A stretch of DNA of 64,000 nucleotides from Porogramme epimiltina (Eukaryota; Basidiomycota; Agaricomycetes; Polyporales; Polyporaceae): NCBI GenBank assembly GCA_900155495.1, contig FTLJ01000051.1:1-64000 (forward strand), in the 5' to 3' direction. Position 1 is the first letter of the stretch, and every line of letters starts with the position of its first letter. Made by a program: the position numbers and the translations under genes. Shown piece by piece: positions 51,654 through 63,770 of the stretch. Under the pieces are notes generated by a model. It saw nothing but the letters and a program-made list of their open reading frames with translations, made no database searches and was not told the origin of the DNA.

Positions 51654-53545
51654 ATGGTCCAATTTCCTCAACCCCAGCACGGCGCCTCCCTTCTCCTTGC
51701 CTTCCGGCCCGTCAAGAAAAATGTCCTCATCATCGGAGGAAATTCGCTCGCCGCCTCGCGCGCATTCGCCGCACTCGAAGCGGAAGCCAACGTCCTTGTC
51801 CTCGTTAACGGAGGTCTCAAAGAGTCCTGTGAAGAGCTGCGATGGCGAGCGGAGCAGCAGCAAATCTCTTTATTCGACCTGGACACCCTCCCCACTGCCT
51901 CTGCAGGGCCCTCCGACTACTGGCGCGACGCCCAAGCCGTGGATAGCTTCATCTTCACCCTCCCAGACAAAGTCCACCTCGTCTGCATCACCGACACCAT
52001 TGTCGCTCCCCACGGATACCGACGTGGCCGCGACTCGGCCGCGCATATCGCCCGGCATTGTCGGCATCGAAGCATCCCCACCAACGTCGCGGACATGCCA
52101 GACCTCTGCGACTTTACCTTCATGACTACGCAACGTTTCGCCGACCAAGAGACAGGAAAGAGCTCTCCGCTTCAGGTGGGCGTCACCACGAACGGTCATG
52201 GGTGCCGTCTCGCAGGCCGCGTGCGCCGGGACGTAGTCGCCTCCCTTCCAAAGGAAATCGGGGTTGCAGTGCGAAAGGTGGGACAGTTGAGGGGTTTGGT
52301 CAAGGCGTCTGATAAGGAGGCCGGCGAAGACCAGGAGCTCAACGAGGACAGCGCTCCGGTCACTCCAAATGAGCCTGTCCCTCAACGGAAACCGGGGGAA
52401 ACGGCAGCAGAGCGGGCTCGGCGCCGGATGAAGTGGGTCGCCCAAGTCAGCGAATACTGGCCCATCCGACGACTGGCGCACATGTCGGAGGAGGATATGG
52501 CTTCCATCTTGGACGAGCGCAACGAGCTTCATAGTCCCACACTTCCGGCGAATGACTCCGCCTCGCAAGAAACGGTCATCACCCCGGTCCACGACCTCGC
52601 GCTCTCCCAACCTCGCCGCGGCCGCATCTTCCTTGTGGGCTCAGGCCCAGGACATCCGTCACTTCTTACCGTAGCGACGCACGCTGCGCTTACCAAGCAT
52701 GCCCACCTCGTCCTCTCAGACAAGCTCGTTCCCGCCGCTGTACTCGCCCTCATACCTCCCGGGGTTGAGGTGCGGATCGCGAGGAAGTTCCCAGGAAACG
52801 CGGATGGTGCTCAGAACGAGCTCATGGAAGCTGCTGTTGAAGCTGCAAGACGAGGGTTGACTGTCGTTCGCGTGAGTGTTACGCCTCCAATACTCACATT
52901 TTGGTATTTATATTTGTGGGGTAGCTCAAACAAGGCGACCCTACCGTCTACGGACGTGCTGGAGAAGAAGTCCTTTACTTCCGTGCGCACGGATTTGAGC
53001 CGGTCGTCGTTCCTGGCGTTAGCTCTGTCCTCGCAGGTCCGACGTTCGCAGGCATCCCGGTCACCCAACGCGGCGCCGCTGAATCCTTCATCGTATGCAC
53101 TGGTGTCGGACGCCAAGGGAAAGAAGTGAAACTGCCAGGATACGAACGCAGCCGCACCCTCGTTATCCTCATGGGTGTCGCTCGCCTTCCCCAGGTTCTC
53201 GAAACGCTCCAGGCGGATTGTGCAGCGTCTAATGGTCGCCGTGACGGGCCTGCTTTCCCCTCGTCTACGCCCATCGCTCTCATTGAGCGCGCTTCCATGC
53301 CCGACCAGCGTGTCATATTCTCAACTTTGCGTGACATCGCTGCGGGCTTGGATAGTGTCGGGGAGCACCGCCCTCCAGGCATGCTTGTAGTGGGATGGTC
53401 GGTGTTGTCTCTGTGGGGCAAAGGCGATGTCTCGATTCTCGAAGAAGGAGCCGAAGGGCAAGATGATACGCGGGTACAGGCCTGGCTAGACGGTCAGTTA
53501 TGGCGAGTGACTGAGGGACTCGAAGCTGCATGGGAGGACTGGTGA
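51654..53545 (+). CDS. MET1: Uroporphyrinogen-III C-methyltransferase with Met8-like N-terminal domain (Met1 type)
   Basis: Two exons (51654-52871, 52925-53545) give 612 residues. The C-terminal half is a SUMT methyltransferase, seen from FLVGSGPGHPSLLTVAT, the Asp in VLSDKLV, KQGDPTVYGRAGEEV and VVPGVSSVLAGPTFAGIP. It moves two methyl groups from S-adenosylmethionine to uroporphyrinogen III, the first step to siroheme, the cofactor of sulfite and nitrite reductase. The N-terminal half is Met8-like, with a nucleotide-binding start VLIIGGNSLAASRAFAALEA and NVADMPDLCDFTF, the region that in Met8 holds the catalytic Asp. The usual G-G-G start is G-G-N here, so dehydrogenase/ferrochelatase activity is uncertain. 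The layout resembles CysG and S. cerevisiae Met1. The one intron falls just before the KQGDP motif. Confidence 0.92.
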
Positions 53546-53788
53546 CCGTAATGGCCATATTCTCGCTTCCACGCTTTGTATCGTTATGTTGTTGTAGCCT
53601 TTACTACCTTCTGTATCTTAGTTAATACATTTTAAAACCCCCACATGCGACGCAGGCGACACTGAATCCGCGAAATTCGGAAGCCCAAGCTACATGTGAC
53701 TCTGATTTTTGGAAGTGTGTCACATGACTAGATGTCCGCGTCCTGCAGCGTTGGCGCTTAGAATCTTGGGCTTGCCCTCCCAGCTCCG

Positions 53789-54444
53789 ATGCAGCTGGTC
53801 GATAACGAGACCGTAGGTTGTCTTTTTCCCGTCCTATTCAACACGCTTAATCCATGCTTGCAGTTCATCAAACAACTATCGGCACTATTTGAGTCGAGCA
53901 CAAAATCTGGTTCCATATGGCTTACGCATAAACGACGTACGTCTCGCTCACTCCTGCACAGAAGATCATCCTTTTCACTTGCATATAGTCCTACATGAAG
54001 GCGACGATGCCCACATGTCTTCGGAAGACGATACGGAGAAGGAATATCCATGTCTTGTGCGCGCAACCGATGGGAAGGAGACAAAGTTCTCCACGGTGGT
54101 ATGTCCATCCGCCTATGTATCTCTCTCCGCCTTTCCAATCGCAAGTCCACTCCTAGGTTCAACCTGCGGATCTTGAGAAGTTCCATGCTTCGTACGGCTC
54201 CATTCTGAAGGCATCCATGGGCACTCTCCGAAAACGCGACAAGAAGCGCGAAAAGCAGCGCGCAGAAGATGCTGCTCGCAAGAAGCGCCGTCTTCGGGAA
54301 GAGATCGCTGTCGAGGGGCCGAAACGCGGGAATGGGAGGCGGAAGCGGCAGCGGAAGATGAAGGCAGCTGCGAAGCTGGAGGAGGCTAAGAAGAGGGCGC
54401 AGGAGCGAGAGGATGCGAAAGCGCGGGTGAAGACCGAGTCTTGA
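53789..54444 (+). CDS. SRP14: Signal recognition particle subunit SRP14
   Basis: Four exons (53789-53812, 53864-53936, 53989-54098, 54157-54444) give 164 residues. MQLVDNETFIKQLSALFESS, GSIWLTHKR, CLVRATDGKETKFSTVVQP and GSILKASMGTLRKRDKKREK match the SRP14 Alu-domain fold. SRP14 binds the Alu end of the SRP RNA and slows elongation while the ribosome is carried to the ER. A highly basic tail of about 65 residues (KKRRLREEI ... KMKAAAKLEEAKKRAQERED) extends past the usual end, as in several fungi. The first exon is only 24 nt. The MET1-like gene ends 243 bp upstream on the same strand. Confidence 0.95.
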
Positions 54445-54723
54445 AGGTCCCTCCGGTCTGTATTTCATAGCAAAGTTGTTGTATAATGAGACTACACACC
54501 CATTTTCGCGTGAATCCCCGCCCTTATCCCTCCGTGGTGGTCCTTCGCTATGGAGCATGCTATTCTCCACTTTATTTCAGGACAATGTTTTGGGTTGGCA
54601 GGCGGCAAGGCCTGGCTGTGTGCATGATTCAGAGTGCCGGACCATGTGCGCACGAGCGTCTGCCTCCCTTCGCTTGACCTGCCTCCTTCCCCACCATCCT
54701 TCCGTTCCTCGAACTCGGACCTC

Positions 54724-57700
54724 ATGCCTGTCGTGTCGGCCCCTCCGATAGCCCCCATTGAAGCTGATCTATTTGATGATGATGACGAAGGATGGCAGGA
54801 TATGCCTGTCGTCCGCAACGATGACGACATCGCCCTTGGACTCGATGAGGAGGATCAGAAGAAGTACCACTATGTCGCCCCGCTCAAGAAGGATGGAACG
54901 GCCCCGGCGGGCGCAAGTAATGCCACAGGTGCTGTACTCGACGTGGATTACAAGGGCAATGAATGGCGGACGAAGGCGGACCAGAACGAGAGCGAGTACA
55001 CCCGATTACGCATGAAGGAGGAGGACGAGTCGGACGAAGTCCATCTCCGTACACGCTACCTCTTTGATGAGGACAAGGCGATGACCCCGCTCAGTCAGAT
55101 GCAACAGACGAAGGACATGCTTACAGAAGCACAGCGCATCGCGTATGTCGGACTCTGTCAGCTCACGACGAAGGAGATGGTCGACCAGCTTAAGAGGGTC
55201 AACAAGAAGGAGTTGAAGAAGGCCATCCAGAACATGGAGCTCTGGGCACTGAAGATCATGGGTCGGCTATACTATCATATGGAGCTCGCCACTGAAGGTG
55301 AAGTGTCTCCGCCCCAACCCTCATGTCGAGATGGACCTCACACTGAACAAGACCGTTAGAACAGAAGATGATCGAAAGTCTCGGACAACATGGCATCGAG
55401 GCTAAGGACTTAGTGCCACCACTCATGACTACGCATACCGTCGCCAACCCGGAATACGATCCCGCAGAGGCTCGACGACAAGCTGAACTCGAGGAAGAGA
55501 AAGCAGCCATGGAATCCGCGGACATATCGGAAACCAATGACGACACTCCCCCCTCTACGCCCCCGCCTTCATACTCTTCCGTCGCACCAACTGTACCTTC
55601 GAAGCCCCAGCAGACCACAGCAAGAGTCTTCGAAGGCACCGCTGCACCAGCCATGCCAGGCGTCAGTACACATCTATCCGCCGCGGACAAGGACGTCACA
55701 CTTGATATTCGGTGGACAGTCCTTTGTGACTTGTTCCTCATCCTGATCGCAGACAGCGTGTACGATGCACGCTCGCGCGTGCTATTGGAGAGTGTAGCAC
55801 TCAAGATGGGACTAGGATGGCTGGACGTAGTGAAGTTCGAGGAGCGGGTAACGGAAGCACTCGAGATTCAGGAGAGCGTGGAGAAGATGGAGCAGCAGCA
55901 ATCGATCCAGGATGTACAGAAGAACACCAAGAAGAGACGGTATATGATGCTTGGATTGGCTACTCTTGGTGCGTTGGTTACACGCTCGCGCTAGAAAAAG
56001 CCTAACGCCAAACCGGTCTTTCAGGTGGAGGCCTCGTCATTGGTCTTTCTGCCGGCCTTTTGGCGCCGGTCATTGGAGCGGGCCTTGGTGCTGCATTCAC
56101 GACCATCGGGATCACAGGCACTACTGGTTTCCTAGCCGGAGCCGGCGGTGCTGCCGTGATTACCACCGGAGGCGTATTAACTGGGTCCGGTATTGCTGCT
56201 AGGGGCATGGCACGACGAACGCAGTATGTCCGTACTTTCGACATCCTCCCTTTGCACAACCACAAACGTGTAAACTGCATCCTCACTGTTTCTGGGTACG
56301 TATCGTGAAGTCTTTTTCCATCGTGCTCTTCTGATCTCTGCTTGTACTAGGTTCATGACCGGGACGCTCGATGATGTCCGGTTACCGTTCAGCGTGCTAG
56401 ATCCTGTTGTTGGTGACGTGTTCAGTATCCTGTGGGAGCCGGAGATGATTCGCGAAACGGGTAGCGCACTCAAGATCCTTACGTCTGAGGTGCTCTCCCA
56501 GCTCGCGCAGACCGCGCTACAAGCAACTGTCATGGCAGGTCTCCTCATGAGTGCGCTTCAATGGCCTATTAGTCAGTACAGAATTCCTCGATAAGTTCCG
56601 AGTCCGAAGGCCTAATCGCTCATTCTCATCCAGTCCTAACGAAGTTGGGTTATCTTATTGACAATCCATGGTCCAACGCGCTTGATCGAGCCAAAGCAGC
56701 AGGCAGTGTTCTCGCAGACGTCCTACTGCACCGACATTTAGGGGTGCGCCCTATCACCCTCATCGGTTTCTCTCTAGGCGCTCGAGTCATCTTCTACGCG
56801 CTGGTCGACCTCGCCAAGAGGGGAGCGTACGGCATCGTGCAAGATGTTTTCCTCCTTGGAACAACGGTCACCGCCTCACTGAGCACCTGGCTCGAGATTC
56901 GTTCCGTCGTTTCCGGCCGATTCGTTAACGGCTACGCACGCAATGATTGGGTCCTGAACTACCTCTTCCGTGCAACAAGTGGCGGGTTGAACACTGTTGC
57001 GGGCCTCCGCGCTGTGGAAAACGTTCCGGGGCTCGAAAACGTGGACGTCACGGACAAGATCGCGGGTCATATGAGCTACCGGACGTTCATGCCGCTCATA
57101 CTCGATCAACTCGGGTTCCCGGTCTCCGCTGATTACTTCGACGAACCAGAGGTACGCATAGGTTGTTCTCCCACGAATCTACTGCAGGCACTCATGTTCA
57201 TGAGTACTTAGGAGCCTGACTTCGAGGGTGACAGAGTTGTGGTAAAGGAAGGGGAAGAGAATGAGAAGAAGGGGTGGTTCGGGCGGAAGAAGAAATCGTC
57301 CTCATCGTCTCAAGCAGTCTCTCGTCCACCTACTACAAATACGACCGGTCTTGCGAAGAATTCGGCATCCGAATCGGGTGCTGTAGACGACGACGACGAG
57401 CTACCTCCCCGAGAAGGCGCTGCCACACCCACGCCCTCGGCCGCCCAGTCACAGACACCATCGAAACCGGCGACCCCTATGTCTCCAGAGAATGGACAGG
57501 ATGGGGATCTTGGCTCGTCCGACATCCCCGTTCACGCCGGTTTCAACTTCGCCGCTATCAAGGAAGTTTTGGGAAAGACCGAGCTTGGCCCTAGCTCTGT
57601 TCCCTCACCTCAAGTAACATCGCTTCCTCCACCTACCATACATGTCCCACCACAGCGCTCAGAATCTGCGCCTCCTCCGCCCCTGCAGGAAGTGCCATTG

Positions 57701-58336
57701 CCCATTACGTCAAAGCCCCGCCCCTCGCTGGATCTTCCGCTTCCGTCAGCCCTACCTGAGGAACCTCCAGAAGCGGGACCCAGTACGAGCACACGCGCCG
57801 ACCTATCCTCGACCCTATCGCGATCAATGTCCCTGAACAACATGCCAGAGCCGGAAGAAGCAGATATGACGTCACTCGGCGCCCGCAACCCCGCACCCTC
57901 CTTCTCTTTGACCTCCCCGAACCCATTCGCCTCTTCCTCTTCTGCCTCCCGCCCCACCGCGCTTGCGCTTGGGGCGAACGATGGCCCGTCCTGGGACCCC
58001 GATCCAACGCCAACATATGGGGGTGGCTTCGGAGGATATCGTATGCCATCAGGCTTTAGCGGACTGCGCTCTGCGGACGTGCTCGCTGCGAACCCGTTCG
58101 CGAGCGCCGCGTCAAGTGGGCTCCGTTCAGATGGGCTGCCAGCTCCGCCGGATAATCCGTTCGCGCCGGGCGCCCCGTCATTGTCGTTTGGCGGCGCGGA
58201 CGGGTCGATCACATTCTCCTCATCGCCGACAACGTCGGCGCAACCCACACGAAACGCTTGGGACTTCGGGAGCCCGTACGGCAGCGGGAAGAAGGGGGCG
58301 CAGAGCGCGCTAGACCTAAATCCATGGCAGAGCTGA
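54724..58336 (+). CDS. DUF726 membrane protein with alpha/beta-hydrolase motif (Mil1/TMCO4-like)
   Basis: Six exons (54724-55297, 55360-55968, 56025-56295, 56351-56571, 56634-57151, 57212-58336) give 1105 residues. An in-frame Met 30 codons earlier is possible. The N-terminal half is soluble, with EGWQDMPVV and a long acidic stretch. At about residues 390-450 lie Gly/Ala-rich membrane segments (LVIGLSAGLLAPVIGAGLG and GTTGFLAGAGGAAVITTGG). The nucleophile elbow is ITLIGFSLGARVIFYAL, with Ser in G-x-S-x-G, inside the DUF726 domain that also contains GYARNDWVLNYLFRATSGG and VENVPGLENVDVT. The tail of about 360 residues is Ser/Pro-rich and holds three NPF motifs (SPNPFASS, AANPFASA, DNPFAPG). 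Yeast Mil1 binds the clathrin adaptor AP-1. The enzyme activity of the family is unproven. Confidence 0.9.
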
Positions 58337-59439
58337 GCACCGGAGGTAGCATGTTCTGGCTTCGGTAGTTGCACCACCTCTATATCCTTCTCTCTCCGGC
58401 TTGGGTACTTTTTCACGTCCTGCTCCTACTTCTTTTCACCACTCCAAGGATCTGCACAGGTTACATACGGCTAAAGACATAGCCATAGTGTCAGTGGGAC
58501 TCTGATCGTGCTCGCTGACGTCGTTCTGCATCCAGCATTTGTCGCATCGATTAGAGCAATTCACCGTTTCCCCCTCAGACGAGTACTTTCGTGGTCAAGC
58601 GTACCTTCCGGAGAGGAAGCACTGATTCCGCGATAAGATGAGCGCGTGCTGTCAGGTGAGAACACTCGTTCAATCGCCTCAGGGTCGTGCATGCACTACC
58701 TGGAGGCTATTCGCCTCCCGACTGAGTCCACTGGGGCGACGGATCCCAGTGTATATCGAGTGTCTCACTCACAGGCTTCAACCAACGAGACACCGTTGGG
58801 TTGTCTTTGGTGGCTAACCCCTAGGGATAGGCTGCCAAGCTAATGGAGGCGGTGCACAGGACCTCCGGGCCGCCACCCCGTCAAACGGATGCTTCCCGCT
58901 CCACCACACGCTCAAACGCCCTCTCAGGAGGGCCGACCAGCCACACTCGAGATGGGCAACTCCGCGCCTCCTCTGGTCTTTGATCGCACGATGGGTGGCC
59001 GCAAACGCTATCCTCGCCGTAACCGTGCGCTCGGCAGCCGCGGCCCCAGATCTTCAATCTTAGCTAGCACTTGGAATGTTTGTGGAGTGTGGGGCAACAC
59101 GGTATCCAGGCGCTCATGATTTCATGGCACAGGTTTCCGCACGCAGGCTGTATAAGATGGTACATATGCTGGCCACGCTGTCTCTGAGACATTAACTTTA
59201 CGAGCCTCGCGCCTCCCTCGGGCTGCCCGACAGCCGCGCCGCCGCTTAGGCTCCCGGTGGACCCCTCGCGCAGTCAACGTGGCCGCGCCTCCCTCCCCGC
59301 GGCCTCGGAAAATACATTGCATTATTACCGTCCGACCACTCCCGGGCCCGTTGCCCAACCCCGCTCATCATCCACCCTCTTCCTTCGCCATACCTGCTCT
59401 CCCACTCCATCGCCCCACCCATCTACAAGCTATCGCAAC
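58337..59439. other. Intergenic, promoter of the next gene
   Basis: About 1.1 kb without a supported gene. A TATAAG at 59151-59156 lies 284 bp before the next start codon and may serve it. Confidence 0.55.
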
Positions 59440-60213
59440 ATGGCCCACAGCTCATCCCGCCGTCCTCACCCGATACTCAAACGCGACTTGTCCCCGTTCC
59501 GTTCGCCTACGCTCCCGTTCGCCGCTTCGCGGGGCCCCGGACCACTCTTCTCGCCACACGTCCACTTCCCGCCCACGCCTGGTATGGCCGCGACGTACCC
59601 CGCGTACTCGCCGACGACATACGATCGTAAACCGATCATGGTCTCCCCGAACGTCGTCCAGATCCCGCGGCGGGGCTCGCGCAAGCTTCACTCCCCGTCG
59701 GCCGAAGAGCCCCGCCTACATCAGCACGGGGCGGACGGTGCACCCGAGCGCCGCGGTCGCACGCGAACCCGCACTCGGTCCGACTCCTCCTCTGATGCCG
59801 CCGGGCAGGTGAAGGGCAGCTATTTCCACCCTCGCGCGTACGAGGCGTGCATGCCCGAGCCGCCGCTCCCGACTCCGCGCGCCGCGGTGCCCCCGCTCGT
59901 GCAGGATCTCTCGCCTTCAGACGATTCCGATGGGCCGGTTGTCACGCCGCCCGGTGGAGGAGCGCTCAGTGCCGCCCACGCGACGTCGATCGCGCACGCA
60001 ATGGAGCTACATCTCCCGGAGGGGGCGAAGCCGAGGCAGTCTCAGAAGCCGCGACGAGCGTCGGTCACCCTGCCTCGGTCGTCGTCAGAACGACAACTGA
60101 GGAAACCGGAACTGGCTGCCAGGGACGAGCGGAGACCGCGGGTGGGCCGGCTGAACTCATGGTCAGACTCGTTCGCGGCAAACTTAGACGAGGGCTGTTT
60201 GGGTGGGTTCTGA
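59440..60213 (+). CDS. Unknown basic, proline-rich protein
   Basis: A single open frame of 257 residues, starting MAHSSSRRPHPILKRDLSPF. I do not recognise a domain. It is rich in Pro, Ser and Arg and looks disordered. Short patterned parts are PHVHFPPTPGMAATYPAYSP, HPRAYEACMPEPPLPTPR, a Ser-Asp patch (DLSPSDDSDGPVV), and a C-terminal basic region with RRASVTLPRSSSERQLRKP, which contains likely basophilic-kinase sites (RRAS, RSSS). The open frame extends 61 codons upstream of the chosen Met, which is preceded by AACA, a reasonable context. The length of the open frame and its protein-like end (SWSDSFAANLDEGCLGGF) argue that it is a real gene, of a kind found as conserved unknown proteins in basidiomycetes. 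Confidence 0.65.
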   Translation: MAHSSSRRPHPILKRDLSPFRSPTLPFAASRGPGPLFSPHVHFPPTPGMAATYPAYSPTTYDRKPIMVSPNVVQIPRRGSRKLHSPSAEEPRLHQHGADGAPERRGRTRTRTRSDSSSDAAGQVKGSYFHPRAYEACMPEPPLPTPRAAVPPLVQDLSPSDDSDGPVVTPPGGGALSAAHATSIAHAMELHLPEGAKPRQSQKPRRASVTLPRSSSERQLRKPELAARDERRPRVGRLNSWSDSFAANLDEGCLGGF

Positions 60214-61796
60214 CCTAGGTAGGAAGTATGCGATGGTCGCATCGGGCTCTGTCTGCTTCGCCCTTGGCCTGATATTCGGATTATCACCTTGCGATTCAGT
60301 AGATACCCTCAATGACGTCCATAGTAGGCCATGGTTTTTATTCTGGGTCGATGTAGGGATGGCTCGTTATCAGTTCTGTACTAGTAGAGTGGAGGGAGTT
60401 CTCTCGCATTTTTTCTTCACTGGATTGTGATATTTTGTTACATGTTTCTTTATATCCCTTACCTGAGACGCGGGACATCTCGTATCAATTCCCACTTGTG
60501 TCTGAACTCTGCCTTATTACCCTCAACATCAATTCGCCTCTTACCACATGTTGTCTTGCATATTTCAGGGTCAAACGTCTTACGTCACCAAGGAAGGGGC
60601 TCGCAGGTTGCCTATGGTACTACGTCATAGTGCCGCGTGGAAGGCTAAAGCTTAGTCCCACAAAGAGACAAACCATGTGTCTACCCTGCGAGCCTAAGCT
60701 TCGATATTCTCGGCAGAGACGGATCTCAGGTCATCGCGTGGAGATTTTCCGGACCGAAGGTGACGTTCAACTGCTACTCCGTCCCAAACACGAGGCTGAC
60801 GTCATTGCTTGACATTACATTCGCCCGCATCGCCTTCAGGGCCAGGGTAGCAACGAACTTACTAACGACAATCGACGCGCATCGGCCATGTGCATTGCAT
60901 GAGTAGCGTGAATCTTATGATGATCTCATCATGCATGTACACATCACAAGGTACTACCAGAAGGATGATCCCCTCGTCCTCCCTGAAGTTGACTGGTCGT
61001 AGTGCAAGTGACATATGCTCTGATATTTTTCATGTATGCGGCACGCCAATACGTAGCTGTATACGGTGCGGTCGATTGGTAGACAAAGGGCCGCGAGTTC
61101 CTATAAGATTGCCAAGTTTGCACCTCTTCAGGACCGGTTAACGCGCTATTCTTGAAACGAAGTGTCGTAAGCCTATTGATTCTCCCCCCCGGTTGGTGTG
61201 AGTACTAGCTGAGAGAGGATTGATTAATGCAGACATTTATGTAAAATGAATTCAATGACGAAGCCCAGCATGCTCATCGACCACATACGCCGCGGCAGTG
61301 GGAACATCTCTGTGCCAGAAGCTCAAGAGTCTATTGAGGGATGACCTAAACTTCCGATATACTCCGGCTCAGTTCGTTTTTCCGCCTGTATGTTGTCCAG
61401 TACCAGTACTTAGGAAGACGGTGTCGTAGCACCTACTTATTGATTTAGGAAATGGGATGGGATGATTTTCGAAAGTGATGGTGGACGAGACAGCGACACA
61501 ATGTGGTGCCTGAGGCCACGTGGTGGAGGGGAAGTTCCCGGGCCCGGCGCTTGTGGGTTTGAGCTTTGCTGCAGGCCATGATCACGGCAAGGGACAACGG
61601 AAGCCATCATGGTTCTGAATGCGACTTGGGTTCGTAATACACCAGATTACCACGCTGACGCGGCTGGCTATGCGTGCAGACTTGATCGTACGTGTACACG
61701 GCCTCTCTCGGCCCCGCTCGAGTCACCCACCCTCTTCTTAACCGGGTACCATTTTCTAGACACATTTTCAGGCTCGGCTCCCCGCCTCCGCGAACC
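60214..61796. other. Intergenic, no supported gene
   Basis: About 1.6 kb at ordinary G+C. Open frames are all short. I looked for tRNA-like T-arms and for transposase-like protein and found neither. The right end holds the promoter of the carboxypeptidase gene. Confidence 0.6.
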
Positions 61797-63770
61797 ATGC
61801 GGTGGACCTCTCTCATACATATCGCTATCGCGTTCCTCAATAGCAACGTAAATGCCAGCCCCCTTGCGGGGACCGATGTTCAGGTTCCACTTCATCCTGG
61901 ACGTGCTTCCGAGGTGACGGGCTTCTCAACGGTAGTCACTAGCCCCGACAGCGTAGTCTGTAAGAAAGAACCGCGCATCTCCTCACCATTACGCCATGCC
62001 TAACCCAAAACTCTCTATCCACAGACGAACAATTCACCCTACCGTCTGTAGCCGACTACCAACTCCGCCTCGCCCGCCCCACCATATGTGACTCGTCCGT
62101 TAAGCAGTATTCGGGTTACTTGGATATTTCAGATACTCGGCACCTCTTCTTTTGGTCAGTGTGGTTTATACAAAAGTCTCAACTGTACTAATCTGGATGC
62201 TCTCAGGTTCTTTGAGGCACGGACGGACCCGGACTCTGCCCCCCTCTTGATGTGGCTCAATGGCGGCCCAGGCTGCAGTTCTACAACCGGTCTTCTCTTT
62301 GAGAACGGCCCCTGCACCATTAATGGCCCCAACAAGACCGTACCGAATCCGCATTCATGGAACAATGTTGCGAACATGCTCTTCCTCGACCAGCCAATCG
62401 GCACCGGCTTCTCGTACGCCTCCGACGATTCCAAAGTCGACACTCTCACAGACCTCGCCGTCGACGTCTATGCCTTCCTCCAGCTGTTCACCGCTCGCTT
62501 CCCTGCGTACGGTGCGCAGCCGTTCCACATTGCCGCCGAGAGCTGGGGCGGGCACTACGGGCCGAACATCGCGAGCTACGTACACAAAATGAACAAGCGT
62601 GGCGTGTACGCGCCCTTCCCCGGCCAACGGCACATCAACCTCGCGTCCTTTGTCATCGCGAACGGCCTTACGGAACCAAAGACGCAGTTCGGCTCCGTGC
62701 CCGACTACATGTGCGGAGGCGCTCCGTATCCACCATTTGCGCATGACAGCAGGGAGTGCATCCGGATGCGTTTGGAGGCGCCAGTGTGCGAGAGGATGAT
62801 CGAGAGCTGCTATCGGTACTCGTCGCGAGTGACGTGCAATCCAGCGACAACCTACTGCTGGATGAGCATGTTAGGACCCATGTCCGGTAGGCATGACTCA
62901 AAATCGCTTTCTGTGTTGCATAACGTTGACACCGGCTGTGGTTCACACAGCTACGGGCCTGAATCCGTATGACCTCCGCATCCCATGCGAGGACAACCAG
63001 CCATTATGTTATCCTGAGATGTCATGGATACAGGAGTGGATGAACAGCCCCACGATCAAACGCCAGCTCGGCGTAGACAACGCCCAAACCAAATTTCTGA
63101 ATTGCAACATGACTGTCAATGCGGGTTTCTATGAACAAGGTCAGGCTATGCAGAATAGTGCGGCGCTCCTCCCACCATTGATCAAGGATGGCATCCGATT
63201 GCTTGTTTTCGCTGGGGATACCGGTCCGTGCCCTCCTTCCGTATTCTAGCTCTTGTGCTTACCGCTCATACCCCTATATAGATGGTGTTTGTAATCACAT
63301 GGTACCACTCCGATCTTTATTGGTGGGGGTTGTCTAAACTAAATTATATGCCTTCTACTTGCAGGGTGTCGAGCGGTGGATGCTGAGGCTCGATCACAAC
63401 CTACACGAAGAGTTCTTGCGCGCACCTTTCCTCCCTTTCCTAACTGAGTATACTGGTACTCCCGGGGGAAAGGTACGCACAGCTGGACCTGGCGCGGGTA
63501 ACGTCACATACGTGCAGATCTTCGATGGCGGGTACGTATCTCTTCCAGCACCTGGCTCCTGAGCCATTGAAGTTAGCTTGTGCCTGAAACCGCTTGCTCC
63601 GCTTCTCCAGGCACATGGCCCCACACGATCAGCCCGAGGCTACGCTGGTAAGTGAGAAGAACTCGTTTGTGTCGAACCTTAATTGTTTATGTTTGAGTAT
63701 GCGTCGTCCGCCTTCGCAGGACATGATCACACGATGGGTGAAGAATGTCCCATTCGACGTGACCGGATGA
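61797..63770 (+). CDS. Secreted serine carboxypeptidase (S10, carboxypeptidase Y-like)
   Basis: Eight exons (61797-61959, 62025-62154, 62207-62886, 62951-63223, 63282-63301, 63365-63531, 63611-63647, 63720-63770) give 506 residues. The N-terminus MRWTSLIHIAIAFLNSNVNA is a signal peptide. VKQYSGYLDISDTRHLFFWF, LMWLNGGPGCSSTTGLLFENGP and NMLFLDQPIGTGFSYA are the substrate-site blocks. The catalytic Ser is in FHIAAESWGGHYGP (family form GESYGG), the Asp in LVFAGDTDGVCNHMGVE, and the His in FDGGHMAPHDQPEA. Paired cysteines and N-glycosylation sites (NKT, NMT, NVT) fit a secreted or vacuolar enzyme that removes C-terminal residues from peptides at acid pH. The Asp codon is split by an intron, and the following exon is only 20 nt. 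The gene is complete, with the stop at 63768-63770. Confidence 0.94.

Noticed and set aside
57610..58416. Open frame of 268 codons antisense to the DUF726 gene
   Set aside because: It is a shadow of the low-complexity tail of the real gene, and no start context or domain supports it.
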